Positions 35,056 through 43,764 of a stretch of 64,000 nt of DNA are shown here, in pieces; within the stretch, counting starts at the first letter, position 1; the number at the start of each line of letters is the position of its first letter. Location of the stretch: assembly GCA_937898625.1 (NCBI GenBank), contig CALEJF010000006.1, positions 120,178-184,177 on the forward strand, in the 5' to 3' direction. Both the position numbers and the translations under genes were made by a program. The DNA is from an uncultured Clostridia bacterium (lineage in GTDB: Bacteria > Bacillota > Clostridia > Oscillospirales > Acutalibacteraceae). Under the pieces are notes generated by a model. That model saw only the letters and a list, made by a program, of their open reading frames with translations. It was not told the origin of the DNA and did not search any database.

Positions 35056-35086
35056 GGCGGGGTCATGACTTGACTCCGCCATTTTT
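35056..35086 (+). terminator. Intrinsic terminator of the lysis/fibre cassette
   Basis: GGCGGGGTCA/TGACTCCGCC stem with ATTTTTAT tail. It belongs to a family of GGCGGGGT...ACCCCGCC hairpins also seen at 48696, 49857 and 62568. Confidence 0.88.
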
Positions 35087-35160
35087 ATATATGAATATAC
35101 AAATTTGGATTTCATCCCGACAAACTCCCAATTTGTTAATTTAGTTGCCTTAATTTCGTT
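35087..35160. repeat. Copy of the dispersed CCCGACAAACTCCCAATTTG repeat
   Basis: ACAAATTTGGATTTCATCCC and GACAAACTCCCAATTTG near 35099-35131 match words at 3585-3605 and 49893-49950. Non-coding. Confidence 0.6.
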
Positions 35161-35183
35161 ATTATATTCACTAAAAAGAACTA

Positions 35184-35212
35184 TTGTTTTTTTGAAATAA
35201 TTGTTATATAAT
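35184..35212 (+). promoter_or_regulatory. Sigma-A promoter of the secreted PHP protein gene
   Basis: -35 TTGTTT (35184-35189), 17-base spacer, -10 TATAAT (35207-35212). Confidence 0.7.
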
Positions 35213-35239
35213 TATTTCATTAAATATGGAGGGATTATT

Positions 35240-36607
35240 ATGAAAAAAATTATCTCAATTATTCTTTGCATCAGCCTTTGTCTGATTCCTTGTTTAGCAG
35301 TTACAGGCTTTGCAGCAGAAACAGGCAACGACTACACGATTGTTTCACCTTACAGCGATGTAGTTTGGGAAGGAGAGGGTGCTTGGGGAGCATATAAAGG
35401 CTCACTTCACTCTCACACAACTTATAGTGACGGAAATGTTGACCTTGCAACTATGGTTAAGGAATACTACAATCGTGACTATGATTTCCTTGCTAACTCT
35501 GACCACGGTGTAACCGGTGTTGAATGGAACAGAGCACCAAAGAAAGTGTTGCTTTATTCTTATCAGAAGCTTTTAGGCTATGATGTTGCACACCTTACTG
35601 ATGAGGAGTTTAATGCTATTACATCAGGTGTATATCCTACTGCTGACGGTACAATTCGCGGAAAAGGAATGACTTGTGTTGTTGGTGCAAACGAGCTTAA
35701 TAATATGACACTTACAAAGGCACATGTAAATGCGTTTTTCATACCTGAAAATGTTGGTAATGGCTATGGCGGATGGGAAAACGGCTACGAAGATGCTGTT
35801 GCATTCACTGATAAAATGGGCGGACTTTCAATTATCAATCATCCGGGTGACTGGTTGGAAAGCCGTGATGATATTTCAACAGTAAGTGACCCTAAGAATA
35901 TAAAATTCTTTGGTAACATTCTTCTTGAATATGATACCTGCCTTGGTATGGAGGTTTTCAACGAAACAAATAGCGTTACACCATTCGACAGAATTTTGTG
36001 GGATAATCTTCTTATGTATACACTTCCTTACGGTAAAAATGTTATAGGTTTCAGTAATACAGATGCCCATACAGTAGAAAACATTGACAGTTCTTTCAAT
36101 ATCTATATGATGGAAGAAAACAATGTTGAAAACATAAAGAAAACAATGCAAAATGGTGCATCATTTATGGTGACAAGAGAGCTTCCTTGCGGTAACGATA
36201 TAATTGGCCCTGCAGAAGGCTTTGATGTAAAGAATTCCGGACTTCCATATCCTGTTTTCACAAAGGTTGCAGTTGATGGACACAAAATCACAGTAAGTGC
36301 CGACAATGCTCAAACTGTTCAGTTCATCGCAAATGGTGAGGTTATTTACAAGGGTGCAATCGGTTCTAACGATGTAACTCTTGACCTTGATAAAGTAGAC
36401 GGTGCAGAGGATTTTCAATATGTAAGGGCAGAGGTTTTTGGTGAAGGCGGTATGTGTCTTACTCAGGCACTTGTTATTGAAGACGGTGGTGATACAGAGG
36501 ATTATGAAAATCCAAGAGGACTTTTAGCATTCCTTAACAGAGTGATATTCACCCTCAAGAGCACAAGAGTTTGGACAATTATCGTTGAACTTTTTAGAAT
36601 GATATAA
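35240..36607 (+). CDS. Secreted PHP-domain phosphoesterase-like protein
   Basis: A 455-residue exported protein. A signal peptide (MKKIISIILCISLCLIPC, possibly a lipoprotein because of the Cys-containing end, cleavage near GFAA) precedes a PHP domain with GSLHSHTTYSDG and NSDHGVTG, a later INHPGDW and SNTDAHT. These are the family's His/Asp metal ligands. A beta-rich domain follows (about 330-425). The last 25 residues are amphipathic or hydrophobic (VIFTLKSTRVWTIIVELF). PHP proteins cleave phosphoester bonds; an extracellular substrate is not evident. GGAGGG precedes the ATG. Confidence 0.85.
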   Translation: MKKIISIILCISLCLIPCLAVTGFAAETGNDYTIVSPYSDVVWEGEGAWGAYKGSLHSHTTYSDGNVDLATMVKEYYNRDYDFLANSDHGVTGVEWNRAPKKVLLYSYQKLLGYDVAHLTDEEFNAITSGVYPTADGTIRGKGMTCVVGANELNNMTLTKAHVNAFFIPENVGNGYGGWENGYEDAVAFTDKMGGLSIINHPGDWLESRDDISTVSDPKNIKFFGNILLEYDTCLGMEVFNETNSVTPFDRILWDNLLMYTLPYGKNVIGFSNTDAHTVENIDSSFNIYMMEENNVENIKKTMQNGASFMVTRELPCGNDIIGPAEGFDVKNSGLPYPVFTKVAVDGHKITVSADNAQTVQFIANGEVIYKGAIGSNDVTLDLDKVDGAEDFQYVRAEVFGEGGMCLTQALVIEDGGDTEDYENPRGLLAFLNRVIFTLKSTRVWTIIVELFRMI

Positions 36608-36631
36608 AACTATAATAACTAAATAATGCAA

Positions 36632-36660
36632 AAGGCGAGGGTTTTTAATCCTCGCCTTAA
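36632..36660 (+). terminator. Terminator-like hairpin after the PHP gene
   Basis: AAGGCGAGG/CCTCGCCTT stem with a loop of nine bases. The T-tail is short (TTAATTC), so termination strength is moderate. Confidence 0.7.
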
Positions 36661-36690
36661 TTCTGTGTTTTGCGTTCTGAATTTTACATA

Positions 36691-36717
36691 AAAAAGTCGG
36701 TCGAAAGACCGACTTTT
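36691..36717. terminator. Intrinsic terminator of the EF-G-like gene (bidirectional)
   Basis: AAAGTCGGTC-GAAA-GACCGACTTT with a T-run on the minus strand (TTTTT after the stem), placed directly after the minus-strand stop codon. Confidence 0.88.
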
Positions 36718-36722
36718 CTCTA

Positions 36723-38792
36723 TTATTCTTCGTCAACTTTTGCTTCTGCAATAACTTTTTCTACAATGTTCTGTGGAGCTTGTTCATAACGAGTGAACTC
36801 AAATGAGAATGAACCGCGTCCCGCTGTTACTGAACGGAGAACTGTTGTAAAGTCGCCCATTTCTGCCATTGGAACTTCAGCTGTAAGCTCTTGCATTCTT
36901 GGCTCGTCAGCAGGTCCCATACCGAGAACTCTACCACGACGCTTTGTGATATCGCCCATAATATCGCCAAGGTTATCATCAGGCATATATGCAATAAGTG
37001 TTCCAACCGGTTCAAGAATTGTTGGGTCAGCCTTTGGAATACCTGCCTTGTAAGCAAGAGAAGCAGCCATCTTGAATGCCATTTCTGAAGAGTCAACCGG
37101 GTGGTAAGAACCATCATAAAGAGTAGCCTTAACACCTACCATTGGGTAACCTGCAAGAACACCCTTGAGAACGCAATCACGAAGTCCTTTTTCAACTGCA
37201 GGGAAGAAGTTCTTTGGAACTGCACCACCGAAAACTTCTTCAGCAAAAATAAGTTCGTCGCTGTCACAAGGCTCAAAGCGGATATGTACATCACCGAACT
37301 GACCGTGGCCGCCTGACTGTTTCTTGTGTTTACCTTGTGCTTCTGCGGATTTTCTGATTGTTTCTCTGTAAGCAACCTTTGGAACACTGAGGTCAACCTC
37401 AACACCAAATTTATTCTTAAGTTTAGAAACGATAACATCAAGGTGTTGTTCACCAAGTCCTGAAAGAACTTGTTCTTTTGTTTCTTTATTGATAGTGAAA
37501 GAAATTGATGGGTCTTCTTCCATAAGTCTGAAAAGTCCCTGAGCAACTTTTTCTTCTTCGCCCTTTTTACGAACATTAACTGCCATTGAAAGACAAGGTT
37601 TTGGAGCGTCAACACCATCGAGAATTACGATGTTCTTTGCATCGCAAAGTGTGTCACCTGTCTTAACATTTGCAAGTTTTGTAACAACGCCGATATCACC
37701 TGCGATAATTTCTTTTGCGTCTTCCTGCTTGCCACCCTTAACAGTAACAAACTTACCCATCTTTTCTGTTTCGCCTGTGCGAACATTATAAGCTTGAGTA
37801 TCAGGAGTGAGTTTACCTGAAACAACCTTAAAGAATGACATCTTACCTACGAATGGGTCAGCAACTGTCTTGAAACAGATTGCTGCAAGAGGTCCGTTTA
37901 TGTCACAAGGAAGAATAACATCTTCACCTGCTTCATTCTTTGCTGTCTCGCCTGCATAACCATAAGCACCAGGAACTGACCATGCAAGGTTGTAAAGAAG
38001 TTGGTCAACGCCTGCACCTGTAAGACCTGCAACTGCATAAACAGGGTAGATTGAACCGTCAAAAATACCTGTGCAAAGACCTTTAAGGATTTCGTCTGGA
38101 GTAAATGTTTCACCCTCAAAGAATTTTTCCATAAGTTCGTCGTCAGTTGTAGCAACTGCTTCCATAAATGCAGATGTCATTTCTTCAATAACAGGGTCGT
38201 TAGGCATTGGAACTTTTGTTGCTTTGCCTTCTGCATCGTATTCATAAGCCATACCTGTCATAAGGTTAACATATGATTTTGTGATATTCCCTTCCATATA
38301 AGGAATGATTGTAGGACAAAGTTTGTTTCCGTAAACTTCTTTTAATGCTTCAAAAGTCTTGTAGAAACTTCTGTGGTCAGAGTCAGTCTTTGTAATAGCA
38401 AAGAATTTTGCAAGACCGCGTTTCTCTGCAGCCTTGAATGCCTTTTCAGTACCAACGTCAACGCCTGAACCGGCACTTGTAACGATAAGCACTGCTTCTG
38501 CTGCGCGAACTGCTTCTGCACTACCATTTTCAAAGTCAAAAAGACCAGGAGCGTCAATAATATTTAACTTTGTGTTGTCCCATTCAATAGCAGCCATTGC
38601 GGATGAAACTGATGACTTTCTTCTTTTTTCTTCTGCGTCAAAGTCGAGAACAGTGTTTCCGTCTGCAACTTTACCAAGTCTGTCAGTAGCACCTGCTATA
38701 TAAAGCATTGCTTCACAAAGAGTAGTTTTTCCTTTTCCGCCGTGACCGAGCACAGCAATATTTCTGATGTTGTTTGAGGTATAAGCTTTCAT
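36723..38792 (-). CDS. EF-G-like translational GTPase (EF-G paralogue)
   Basis: A 689-residue protein with all five EF-G domains. It belongs to the EF-G-like subfamily rather than the housekeeping fusA: the P-loop is GHGGKGKTTL (residues 16-25) instead of the usual HIDAGKTT form. The G3 region is IIDAPG, and the G4 motif reads TKTD rather than NKxD. Domain IV contains YRETIRKSAEAQGKHKKQSGGHGQFGDV. Relatives (EF-G2/FusA2-type) are poorly characterised and some do not support translocation. AGGGAGG lies before the ATG, with a promoter at 38887-38915 and a terminator after it. Monocistronic. Confidence 0.9.
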   Translation of the reverse strand: MKAYTSNNIRNIAVLGHGGKGKTTLCEAMLYIAGATDRLGKVADGNTVLDFDAEEKRRKSSVSSAMAAIEWDNTKLNIIDAPGLFDFENGSAEAVRAAEAVLIVTSAGSGVDVGTEKAFKAAEKRGLAKFFAITKTDSDHRSFYKTFEALKEVYGNKLCPTIIPYMEGNITKSYVNLMTGMAYEYDAEGKATKVPMPNDPVIEEMTSAFMEAVATTDDELMEKFFEGETFTPDEILKGLCTGIFDGSIYPVYAVAGLTGAGVDQLLYNLAWSVPGAYGYAGETAKNEAGEDVILPCDINGPLAAICFKTVADPFVGKMSFFKVVSGKLTPDTQAYNVRTGETEKMGKFVTVKGGKQEDAKEIIAGDIGVVTKLANVKTGDTLCDAKNIVILDGVDAPKPCLSMAVNVRKKGEEEKVAQGLFRLMEEDPSISFTINKETKEQVLSGLGEQHLDVIVSKLKNKFGVEVDLSVPKVAYRETIRKSAEAQGKHKKQSGGHGQFGDVHIRFEPCDSDELIFAEEVFGGAVPKNFFPAVEKGLRDCVLKGVLAGYPMVGVKATLYDGSYHPVDSSEMAFKMAASLAYKAGIPKADPTILEPVGTLIAYMPDDNLGDIMGDITKRRGRVLGMGPADEPRMQELTAEVPMAEMGDFTTVLRSVTAGRGSFSFEFTRYEQAPQNIVEKVIAEAKVDEE

Positions 38793-38886
38793 AAAGCGTG
38801 CCTCCCTTTCCTAAGTATGCCTTTTAGTGACTGAAAAACAGTCGTTTATGTGAAAAATATATAGAATTTTTCAGCATGTTAGAGAA

Positions 38887-38915
38887 ATTATAGCATAATT
38901 GCCTAAACAATGCAA
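38887..38915 (-). promoter_or_regulatory. Sigma-A promoter of the EF-G-like gene
   Basis: On the minus strand, -35 TTGCAT (38910-38915), 17-base spacer, -10 TATAAT (38887-38892). Confidence 0.78.
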
Positions 38916-38971
38916 CTATGTTTTAATAAGTTTTTTTAGATATTTATAAATATGTATATGACTATTTTCTG

Positions 38972-39000
38972 TTGATTTTTTGAGCTTGTAATTGTATAAT
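38972..39000 (+). promoter_or_regulatory. Sigma-A promoter of the MurD-like/Nudix/Maf operon
   Basis: -35 TTGATT (38972-38977), 17-base spacer, -10 TATAAT (38995-39000). AGGAGA lies before the ATG at 39034. Confidence 0.82.
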
Positions 39001-39033
39001 CAATATATATGCAAAAATAGGAGATGTTATAAA

Positions 39034-40323
39034 ATGTTACCTCCAATTATTGAGTTTTTAAAAGATAAAAAAGTGCTTATTCTGGGCTTTGGCAGAGAGG
39101 GCAGAAGCACATACAACTATATAAGAAAGTATCTCCCCGAAAAGTTACTCGCAATCGGTGACGGCAGAGAACAAAAAATCGACGATAACAATGTTGAGTA
39201 TTACTGTGGAGAAGATTATCTTTCATATATCGATAAATTCGATGTTGTTATGAAAAGCCCGGGAATTTCATTTGTAAATGTTGATGTTCCTGAGGGTACT
39301 TATGTAACTTGTCAGACAGATTTGTTCTTGAAATACGCACCTTGCAAAAAGATTGGTGTAACAGGCTCAAAGGGTAAAACCACGACTTCAACTCTGACAT
39401 ACAAAATGCTTTGCGCAGGTGGTGTGGACTGTGAACTTATGGGTAATATGGGACTTCCTGTGCTGGACTATATCGAGGAAATGACAGAAGACAGAATTGC
39501 AGTTATTGAAATGTCTTCACATCAACTTGAATTCACAAGAAATTCACCCGATGTGTCAATTCTTACAAATATCTATGAAGAACACCTTGAACATTATAAA
39601 GGTGGTATGACGGGGTATGTAAATGCAAAGCTCAATATTGTCCGTCATCAGAATGAAAATAATACCTTTATATATAACGGAACTCAAGGACTTCAACCAT
39701 ATCTTAATTTAGATACAATTGAATCAAACACAATTGCAGTTAAAAAAGATGATTTTCTTCCCTTTGAAATTGAAAACATTCATTTAGCAGGTGAGCATAA
39801 CCGTCACGATGTACTTTATGCCTTTACTGCCGCATCAACATTCGGTGTAACTGCAGAACAAGCAAAAAAGGCGATTGATGACTTCAAAGGCATTGAACAC
39901 AGAATGGAAAATATTGGTATATATAATAGTATAACTTTTTATAATGATTGTATTGCTACAATTCCACACGCTGTTATGTGCGCTGTGAATGCGATTAAGG
40001 CGAATACACTTATAATCGGTGGCAAGGACAGAGGAATTGATTATACCGATTTCGCAGTTGACCTTGAAAACAGCAATCTTGATGTTATTATCGGTACAAA
40101 GACCACAGGTCACAAGATTGTTGATATGATGCTTGAAAACGGCACAAAGAAAAATCTAATTAAAGCCGAAAATCTTGAAGAAGCAGTAAAATTTGCATAC
40201 GAAAACACAAAAAAAGACGGCGTTTGTATTTTATCTCCTGCTGCATCAAGTTATAACGAGTATAAAAACTTTGAGGAAAAAGGCAGACATTATAAAGAAC
40301 TTGTTAAAAAATACGGAGTGTAA
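39034..40323 (+). CDS. MurD-like Mur ligase (UDP-MurNAc-L-Ala:D-Glu ligase family)
   Basis: A 429-residue ATP-dependent Mur ligase. The N-terminal Rossmann part has VLILGFGREGRSTYNYI, the ATP loop is GSKGKTTT (111-118), then EMSSHQLEF, NIYEEHLEHY, the EHRME segment and SPAASSYNEYKNFEEKG near the C-terminus, all as in MurD. It is not in a division/cell-wall cluster but heads an operon with a Nudix and a maf gene, and it may be either the only murD or a paralogue. The open frame extends upstream to 38992, but the Shine-Dalgarno and -10 place the start at 39034. Confidence 0.86.
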   Translation: MLPPIIEFLKDKKVLILGFGREGRSTYNYIRKYLPEKLLAIGDGREQKIDDNNVEYYCGEDYLSYIDKFDVVMKSPGISFVNVDVPEGTYVTCQTDLFLKYAPCKKIGVTGSKGKTTTSTLTYKMLCAGGVDCELMGNMGLPVLDYIEEMTEDRIAVIEMSSHQLEFTRNSPDVSILTNIYEEHLEHYKGGMTGYVNAKLNIVRHQNENNTFIYNGTQGLQPYLNLDTIESNTIAVKKDDFLPFEIENIHLAGEHNRHDVLYAFTAASTFGVTAEQAKKAIDDFKGIEHRMENIGIYNSITFYNDCIATIPHAVMCAVNAIKANTLIIGGKDRGIDYTDFAVDLENSNLDVIIGTKTTGHKIVDMMLENGTKKNLIKAENLEEAVKFAYENTKKDGVCILSPAASSYNEYKNFEEKGRHYKELVKKYGV

Positions 40324-40326
40324 ACT

Positions 40327-40872
40327 ATGAATCTAACAGAAAAGCAAATAAGTTTTGAGTATAAATTTCAAGGAAAAATCGTAAATCTTCGTGTTGACGA
40401 CGCACTTCTTCCCAACGGCGCAACTGCGAAAAGGGAAATTGTTGAGCATAATGGTGGGGTTTGCGTAGCACCACTTGATAATGAATATAATCTTTATTTT
40501 GTAAAGCAATTCCGTTATCCCTATATGGAAATTGTTACAGAACTCCCTGCAGGTAAACTTGAAAAAGGCGAGGACCCATTTGAGGCAGGAAAAAGAGAAC
40601 TAAAGGAAGAAACAGGTGCTATTGCAAATAAATATGTAAGCCTTGGAAAGCTTTATCCCACACCGGGGTATTGTGGTGAGATTATTCATATGTATCTTGC
40701 AACAGACTTGGAGTTTGGTGAGCAAAACCCTGATGAAGACGAATTTTTAGAGGTTTACAAAATTCCACTTGAAAAAGCAGTTGAAATGGTAATGAATGGC
40801 GAGTTGCCCGACAGTAAAACTCAGACAATGATTTTAAAAATCAACCAACTTAAAAACGAGGGTAAGATATGA
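40327..40872 (+). CDS. Nudix hydrolase, ADP-ribose pyrophosphatase type
   Basis: A 181-residue NudF-like enzyme that splits ADP-ribose into AMP and ribose-5-phosphate. The Nudix box is perfect: G76, E82, then REL-KEE-TG at 90-97. Upstream lie VKQFRYPYMEIVTELPAGK, the family's substrate-binding strand, and downstream LYPTPGYCGEIIHMYLA. It overlaps the maf start by four bases and follows the MurD-like gene by three. Confidence 0.93.
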   Translation: MNLTEKQISFEYKFQGKIVNLRVDDALLPNGATAKREIVEHNGGVCVAPLDNEYNLYFVKQFRYPYMEIVTELPAGKLEKGEDPFEAGKRELKEETGAIANKYVSLGKLYPTPGYCGEIIHMYLATDLEFGEQNPDEDEFLEVYKIPLEKAVEMVMNGELPDSKTQTMILKINQLKNEGKI

Positions 40873-41420
40873 AAATAGTTCTTGCATCAAAATCCCCAAG
40901 AAGAAGCGAAATTTTAAAAAATGCAGGGATAGATTTTACCGTCCGTGTTGCGAATGCAGACGAAACTATCCCGGATGGAATAAAACCACAGGATGCAGTT
41001 GTTTTCCTTGCTGCAAGAAAGGCTATGGCGGTGGAAAAAGGCGAAGATGAATTAATTCTTGGTGCTGATACAGTTGTTGTGCTTCAAGATAAAATTCTTG
41101 GTAAACCAAAAGACCGTGACGATGCCTATAATATGCTAAAATCTCTCTCGGGTAGAGTTCATTCTGTTTTCACAGGTGTTTGTGCAATAGGAAATGGTAT
41201 TTCAATGACCTTTGCCGAAGAAACAAAAGTAGAATTTATGCCACTTACCGATGAGGAAATATACACCTATATAGATACAAATGAATGTTATGACAAAGCA
41301 GGTGCTTACGGAATTCAGGGACTTGCTTCAAAATTCATTCGCGGAATTAAGGGCGACTACTTTAATGTTGTTGGTTTGCCCATAAGCAGAATTTATGAAA
41401 AGATTTTTACAAAACTGTAA
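40869..41420 (+). CDS. maf: Maf-family nucleoside triphosphate pyrophosphatase
   Basis: A 183-residue house-cleaning pyrophosphatase acting on dTTP/UTP and modified nucleotides. It has LASKSPRRSEIL (residues 4-15), GADTVV, LGKPKDRDDAYNML, SGRVHSVFTGV and AGAYGIQGLASKFI, all hallmark motifs. The start ATG overlaps the Nudix gene stop (ATGA). Last gene of the three-gene operon. Confidence 0.95.
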   Translation: MKIVLASKSPRRSEILKNAGIDFTVRVANADETIPDGIKPQDAVVFLAARKAMAVEKGEDELILGADTVVVLQDKILGKPKDRDDAYNMLKSLSGRVHSVFTGVCAIGNGISMTFAEETKVEFMPLTDEEIYTYIDTNECYDKAGAYGIQGLASKFIRGIKGDYFNVVGLPISRIYEKIFTKL

Positions 41421-41427
41421 AAATTCA

Positions 41428-41456
41428 TTGACAATTCATAATTTTTGTAGTAAATT
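41428..41456 (+). promoter_or_regulatory. Sigma-A promoter of the tandem TTPG-linker genes
   Basis: -35 TTGACA (41428-41433), 17-base spacer, -10 TAAATT (41451-41456). Confidence 0.65.
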
Positions 41457-41499
41457 TAGTATGTGTATGTTACATATAACATGAAAGGGGAGCCCTATT

Positions 41500-42549
41500 A
41501 TGGCTAAAAAGAATTTTACACCCGAAGAAGTTAAGGCAAAAATCGAAAAGAAAAATGCTAAATCTAACGTATTCTTCGGAACATTTACAAAGGCGGTAGC
41601 AGTATTCCTTGCAATTGTTATTGCGTATTCACTCGTTTCTATCAGCTTCACACTTCCATCATTGATTCTTGGTGGCGGAAACAATGTTGCTGTTCAGGGT
41701 GGTAACGCAACAACTCCAGGCGACGAAAATGTGCTTGGTGGCGACGACAATTTACTTGGCGGTGGCGACGCAACAACTCCAGGTGACACAACAACTCCAG
41801 GCGATACAACAACTCCTGGTGACGCAACAACTCCAGGCGATACAACAACTCCTGGTGGTAACACTCCGGCAGCTGCAACAAAAGCAGATGTAGCAAAGCT
41901 TCTTAACGAAGTAACAGCTAAGGCTGTAAAAGGCAACTACAAATGGACAAGAAAATGTTGGTACACACAGCCTCTTGATGTAGGTAGTGCAACAGATACA
42001 CTTAACAGTGTTATTCAAAGAGTTGACCCAAATGCTAACCTCGATTCAGTTGTTGGTGGATTCCTTGGAATTTCTGGTAAAGAAACTGATCCAGCTTGGG
42101 AAGCAGATGTTAAGGGTGGTAAACTTCCTGCAGAAGGCAAAATGAAAGAGGAAAAATACCTTCTCAAAGCTTTCACACTCGCAGAGAGTGACATTAAGGG
42201 CATGGAAGTAAAAGGTAATACATATAAAATACAGCTTAATGGCTGCAAGAGTCCTCAGAAAGATGGCAAGAATGCACTTAACCATGTAACAAACGACTTC
42301 ATCACAAAGGACGAAGTTGCAAAGGGTGTTGCAGATGGTCTTGGTTCACTTGGCAACCTTGTTACAATCAACAGCCTTGATGTTGATTTTACATCAATCC
42401 TTGTTACAGCGGTTGTAGAAAACAATGCACTCAAGAGCGTTAAGATTTCATACACAATGACAGTTAACTCACTCAAGCTTAAAGCATTAGTTGTTAATGT
42501 TGATGGTAAGGGTGCTGGCAAGATGGAATGCACATATACATTTGCTTAA
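41500..42549 (+). CDS. Membrane-anchored protein with TTPGD repeat linker (paralogue 1)
   Basis: A 349-residue protein with a basic cytoplasmic N-terminus, one transmembrane helix (about 31-52) and a low-complexity Gly/Asn/Thr/Pro linker (about 56-125) that includes several TTPGD units. The extracellular domain of about 220 residues is shared with the next gene (DVGSATDTLN, LDSVVGGFLGI, CKSPQKDGKNALNHVTNDF). It has no catalytic motif that I recognise and no sortase signal, so it is anchored by its N-terminal helix. AAAGGGGAG precedes the ATG. Function unknown. Confidence 0.8.
   Translation: MAKKNFTPEEVKAKIEKKNAKSNVFFGTFTKAVAVFLAIVIAYSLVSISFTLPSLILGGGNNVAVQGGNATTPGDENVLGGDDNLLGGGDATTPGDTTTPGDTTTPGDATTPGDTTTPGGNTPAAATKADVAKLLNEVTAKAVKGNYKWTRKCWYTQPLDVGSATDTLNSVIQRVDPNANLDSVVGGFLGISGKETDPAWEADVKGGKLPAEGKMKEEKYLLKAFTLAESDIKGMEVKGNTYKIQLNGCKSPQKDGKNALNHVTNDFITKDEVAKGVADGLGSLGNLVTINSLDVDFTSILVTAVVENNALKSVKISYTMTVNSLKLKALVVNVDGKGAGKMECTYTFA
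41762..41862 (+). repeat. 18-base tandem repeats encoding the TTPGD linker
   Basis: Five adjacent units of the form ACAACAACTCCAGGCGAT, with synonymous differences. They encode TTPGDT/A. Related but shorter repeats (TTTPGAD) lie at about 42832-42912 in the next gene. Confidence 0.85.
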
Positions 42550-42572
42550 TTTTTGAAAGGAGAACTTAAAAT

Positions 42573-43595
42573 ATGGCAAAGCAGAAGATGCCTTTAAGCC
42601 CTGAACAGGCAGAAATTAAGGCAATGAAAAAAGAAAAATCATCAAATGGTTGGACAAAATTCTGGGCAATCGTTCTTGCACTTGTTCTTGTAGCAGGTAC
42701 ATTCGTTATTGGTCAGTCAACAGCTAAAAAAGCAATTGAAGCAGCAGGCACAAATACAGGTGCTAACACAGATGTAAACACTGGTGATGTAAACAATAAC
42801 AGCGATGACGATTTGCTTCTCGACAGTGGCGATACAACAACACCAGACGCTGACACAACAACACCAGGCGCTGACACAACAACTCCAGGTGCTGACACAA
42901 CAACTCCAGGTGGCGACGCTCCTGCAGGCGACAAGAACGACGGTGCAACAACAGTTCAGTTCTCAAAGGCTAATGCTCATGAAATGTTCAACAAATGGAC
43001 ATCAAACGCAGCAAAGGCAAGCTATAAATTTGCTCGTGTTTGTGCATATACTCCTGACGGTGCAATCGATGTTGGTGGTGCAACAGATACACTTAACAGA
43101 ATCATCAAGATGGTTGACAAAAACGCATCTCTTGACACAGTTGTTGGCGGATTCCTCGGAATCGGTAACAGAGACGGCGAAGTTAAGAATGGTCAAATTC
43201 CAGAAGGTATGAACAAGCAGTACGCTCTTAAGGCAATGCAGCTTACAGCAGCTGACATTAAGGCAGCAGCTAAGAATGGTAACAAATACCAGGCACAGCT
43301 TAACGCATGTTCAAACCCACAGAAGGATAATTCAAACGCACTTAGCCGCGCAACAAATGACTTCTTCACACATCAGGAAGTTGTTGATGGTATTTCAGCA
43401 CTTACAACATTAATTACAGTTAGCAGCACAGATGTTCAGTATTCATCAATCCTTCTTACTGCAGTAGTTGATGGCGATACACTCAAGAGCCTTGAGATTT
43501 CTTACACATTCGCAGCACAGATGAACCTTAAAGCAGGTATCTCAATCGCTGGTAAGGGTAAGGCAACAAACAAGATTACTTACACAATGTTATAA
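42573..43595 (+). CDS. Membrane-anchored protein with TTPGAD repeat linker (paralogue 2)
   Basis: A 340-residue paralogue of the preceding gene, 23 bases downstream. It has a cytoplasmic N-terminus, a transmembrane helix (about 29-47), an Asn/Asp/Thr-rich linker with four TTTPGAD-type units, and a homologous extracellular domain with DVGGATDTLN, LDTVVGGFLGIG and CSNPQKDNSNALSRATNDF. The linker and N-terminus differ much more than the domain, pointing to an old duplication or to selection on the domain. Function unknown; surface exposed. Confidence 0.8.
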   Translation: MAKQKMPLSPEQAEIKAMKKEKSSNGWTKFWAIVLALVLVAGTFVIGQSTAKKAIEAAGTNTGANTDVNTGDVNNNSDDDLLLDSGDTTTPDADTTTPGADTTTPGADTTTPGGDAPAGDKNDGATTVQFSKANAHEMFNKWTSNAAKASYKFARVCAYTPDGAIDVGGATDTLNRIIKMVDKNASLDTVVGGFLGIGNRDGEVKNGQIPEGMNKQYALKAMQLTAADIKAAAKNGNKYQAQLNACSNPQKDNSNALSRATNDFFTHQEVVDGISALTTLITVSSTDVQYSSILLTAVVDGDTLKSLEISYTFAAQMNLKAGISIAGKGKATNKITYTML

Positions 43596-43619
43596 TTTTG
43601 TTTAACAAATAGCATTTAA

Positions 43620-43649
43620 CGGTATCATCGAAAGGTGATACCGTTTTTT
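43620..43649 (+). terminator. Intrinsic terminator after the TTPG-linker pair
   Basis: CGGTATCATC-GAAA-GGTGATACCG with TTTTTT tail. Confidence 0.93.
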
Positions 43650-43699
43650 CTTGCTCATTATTCACAAATAAATGCAATATAATTTGGCAAAGAGTATTA

Positions 43700-43728
43700 T
43701 TGTATTGAAATCTCTTTTAGTGTATAAT
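43700..43728 (+). promoter_or_regulatory. Sigma-A promoter of the sensory hydrogenase locus
   Basis: -35 TTGTAT (43700-43705), 17-base spacer, -10 TATAAT (43723-43728). Confidence 0.65.
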
Positions 43729-43764
43729 TTTTATATATTTGAGAATTGCCGGGAGGTAAAAAAT

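Noticed and set aside
30484..35086. Complete prophage or phage-inducible island
   Set aside because: No integrase, replication, packaging, capsid or tail genes and no obvious attachment-site repeats flank the cassette.
41762..41862. Regular 18-base repeats resembling a CRISPR-like or satellite array
   Set aside because: They are in frame, lack spacers, and encode a TTPGD linker of a membrane protein. No cas gene is present.
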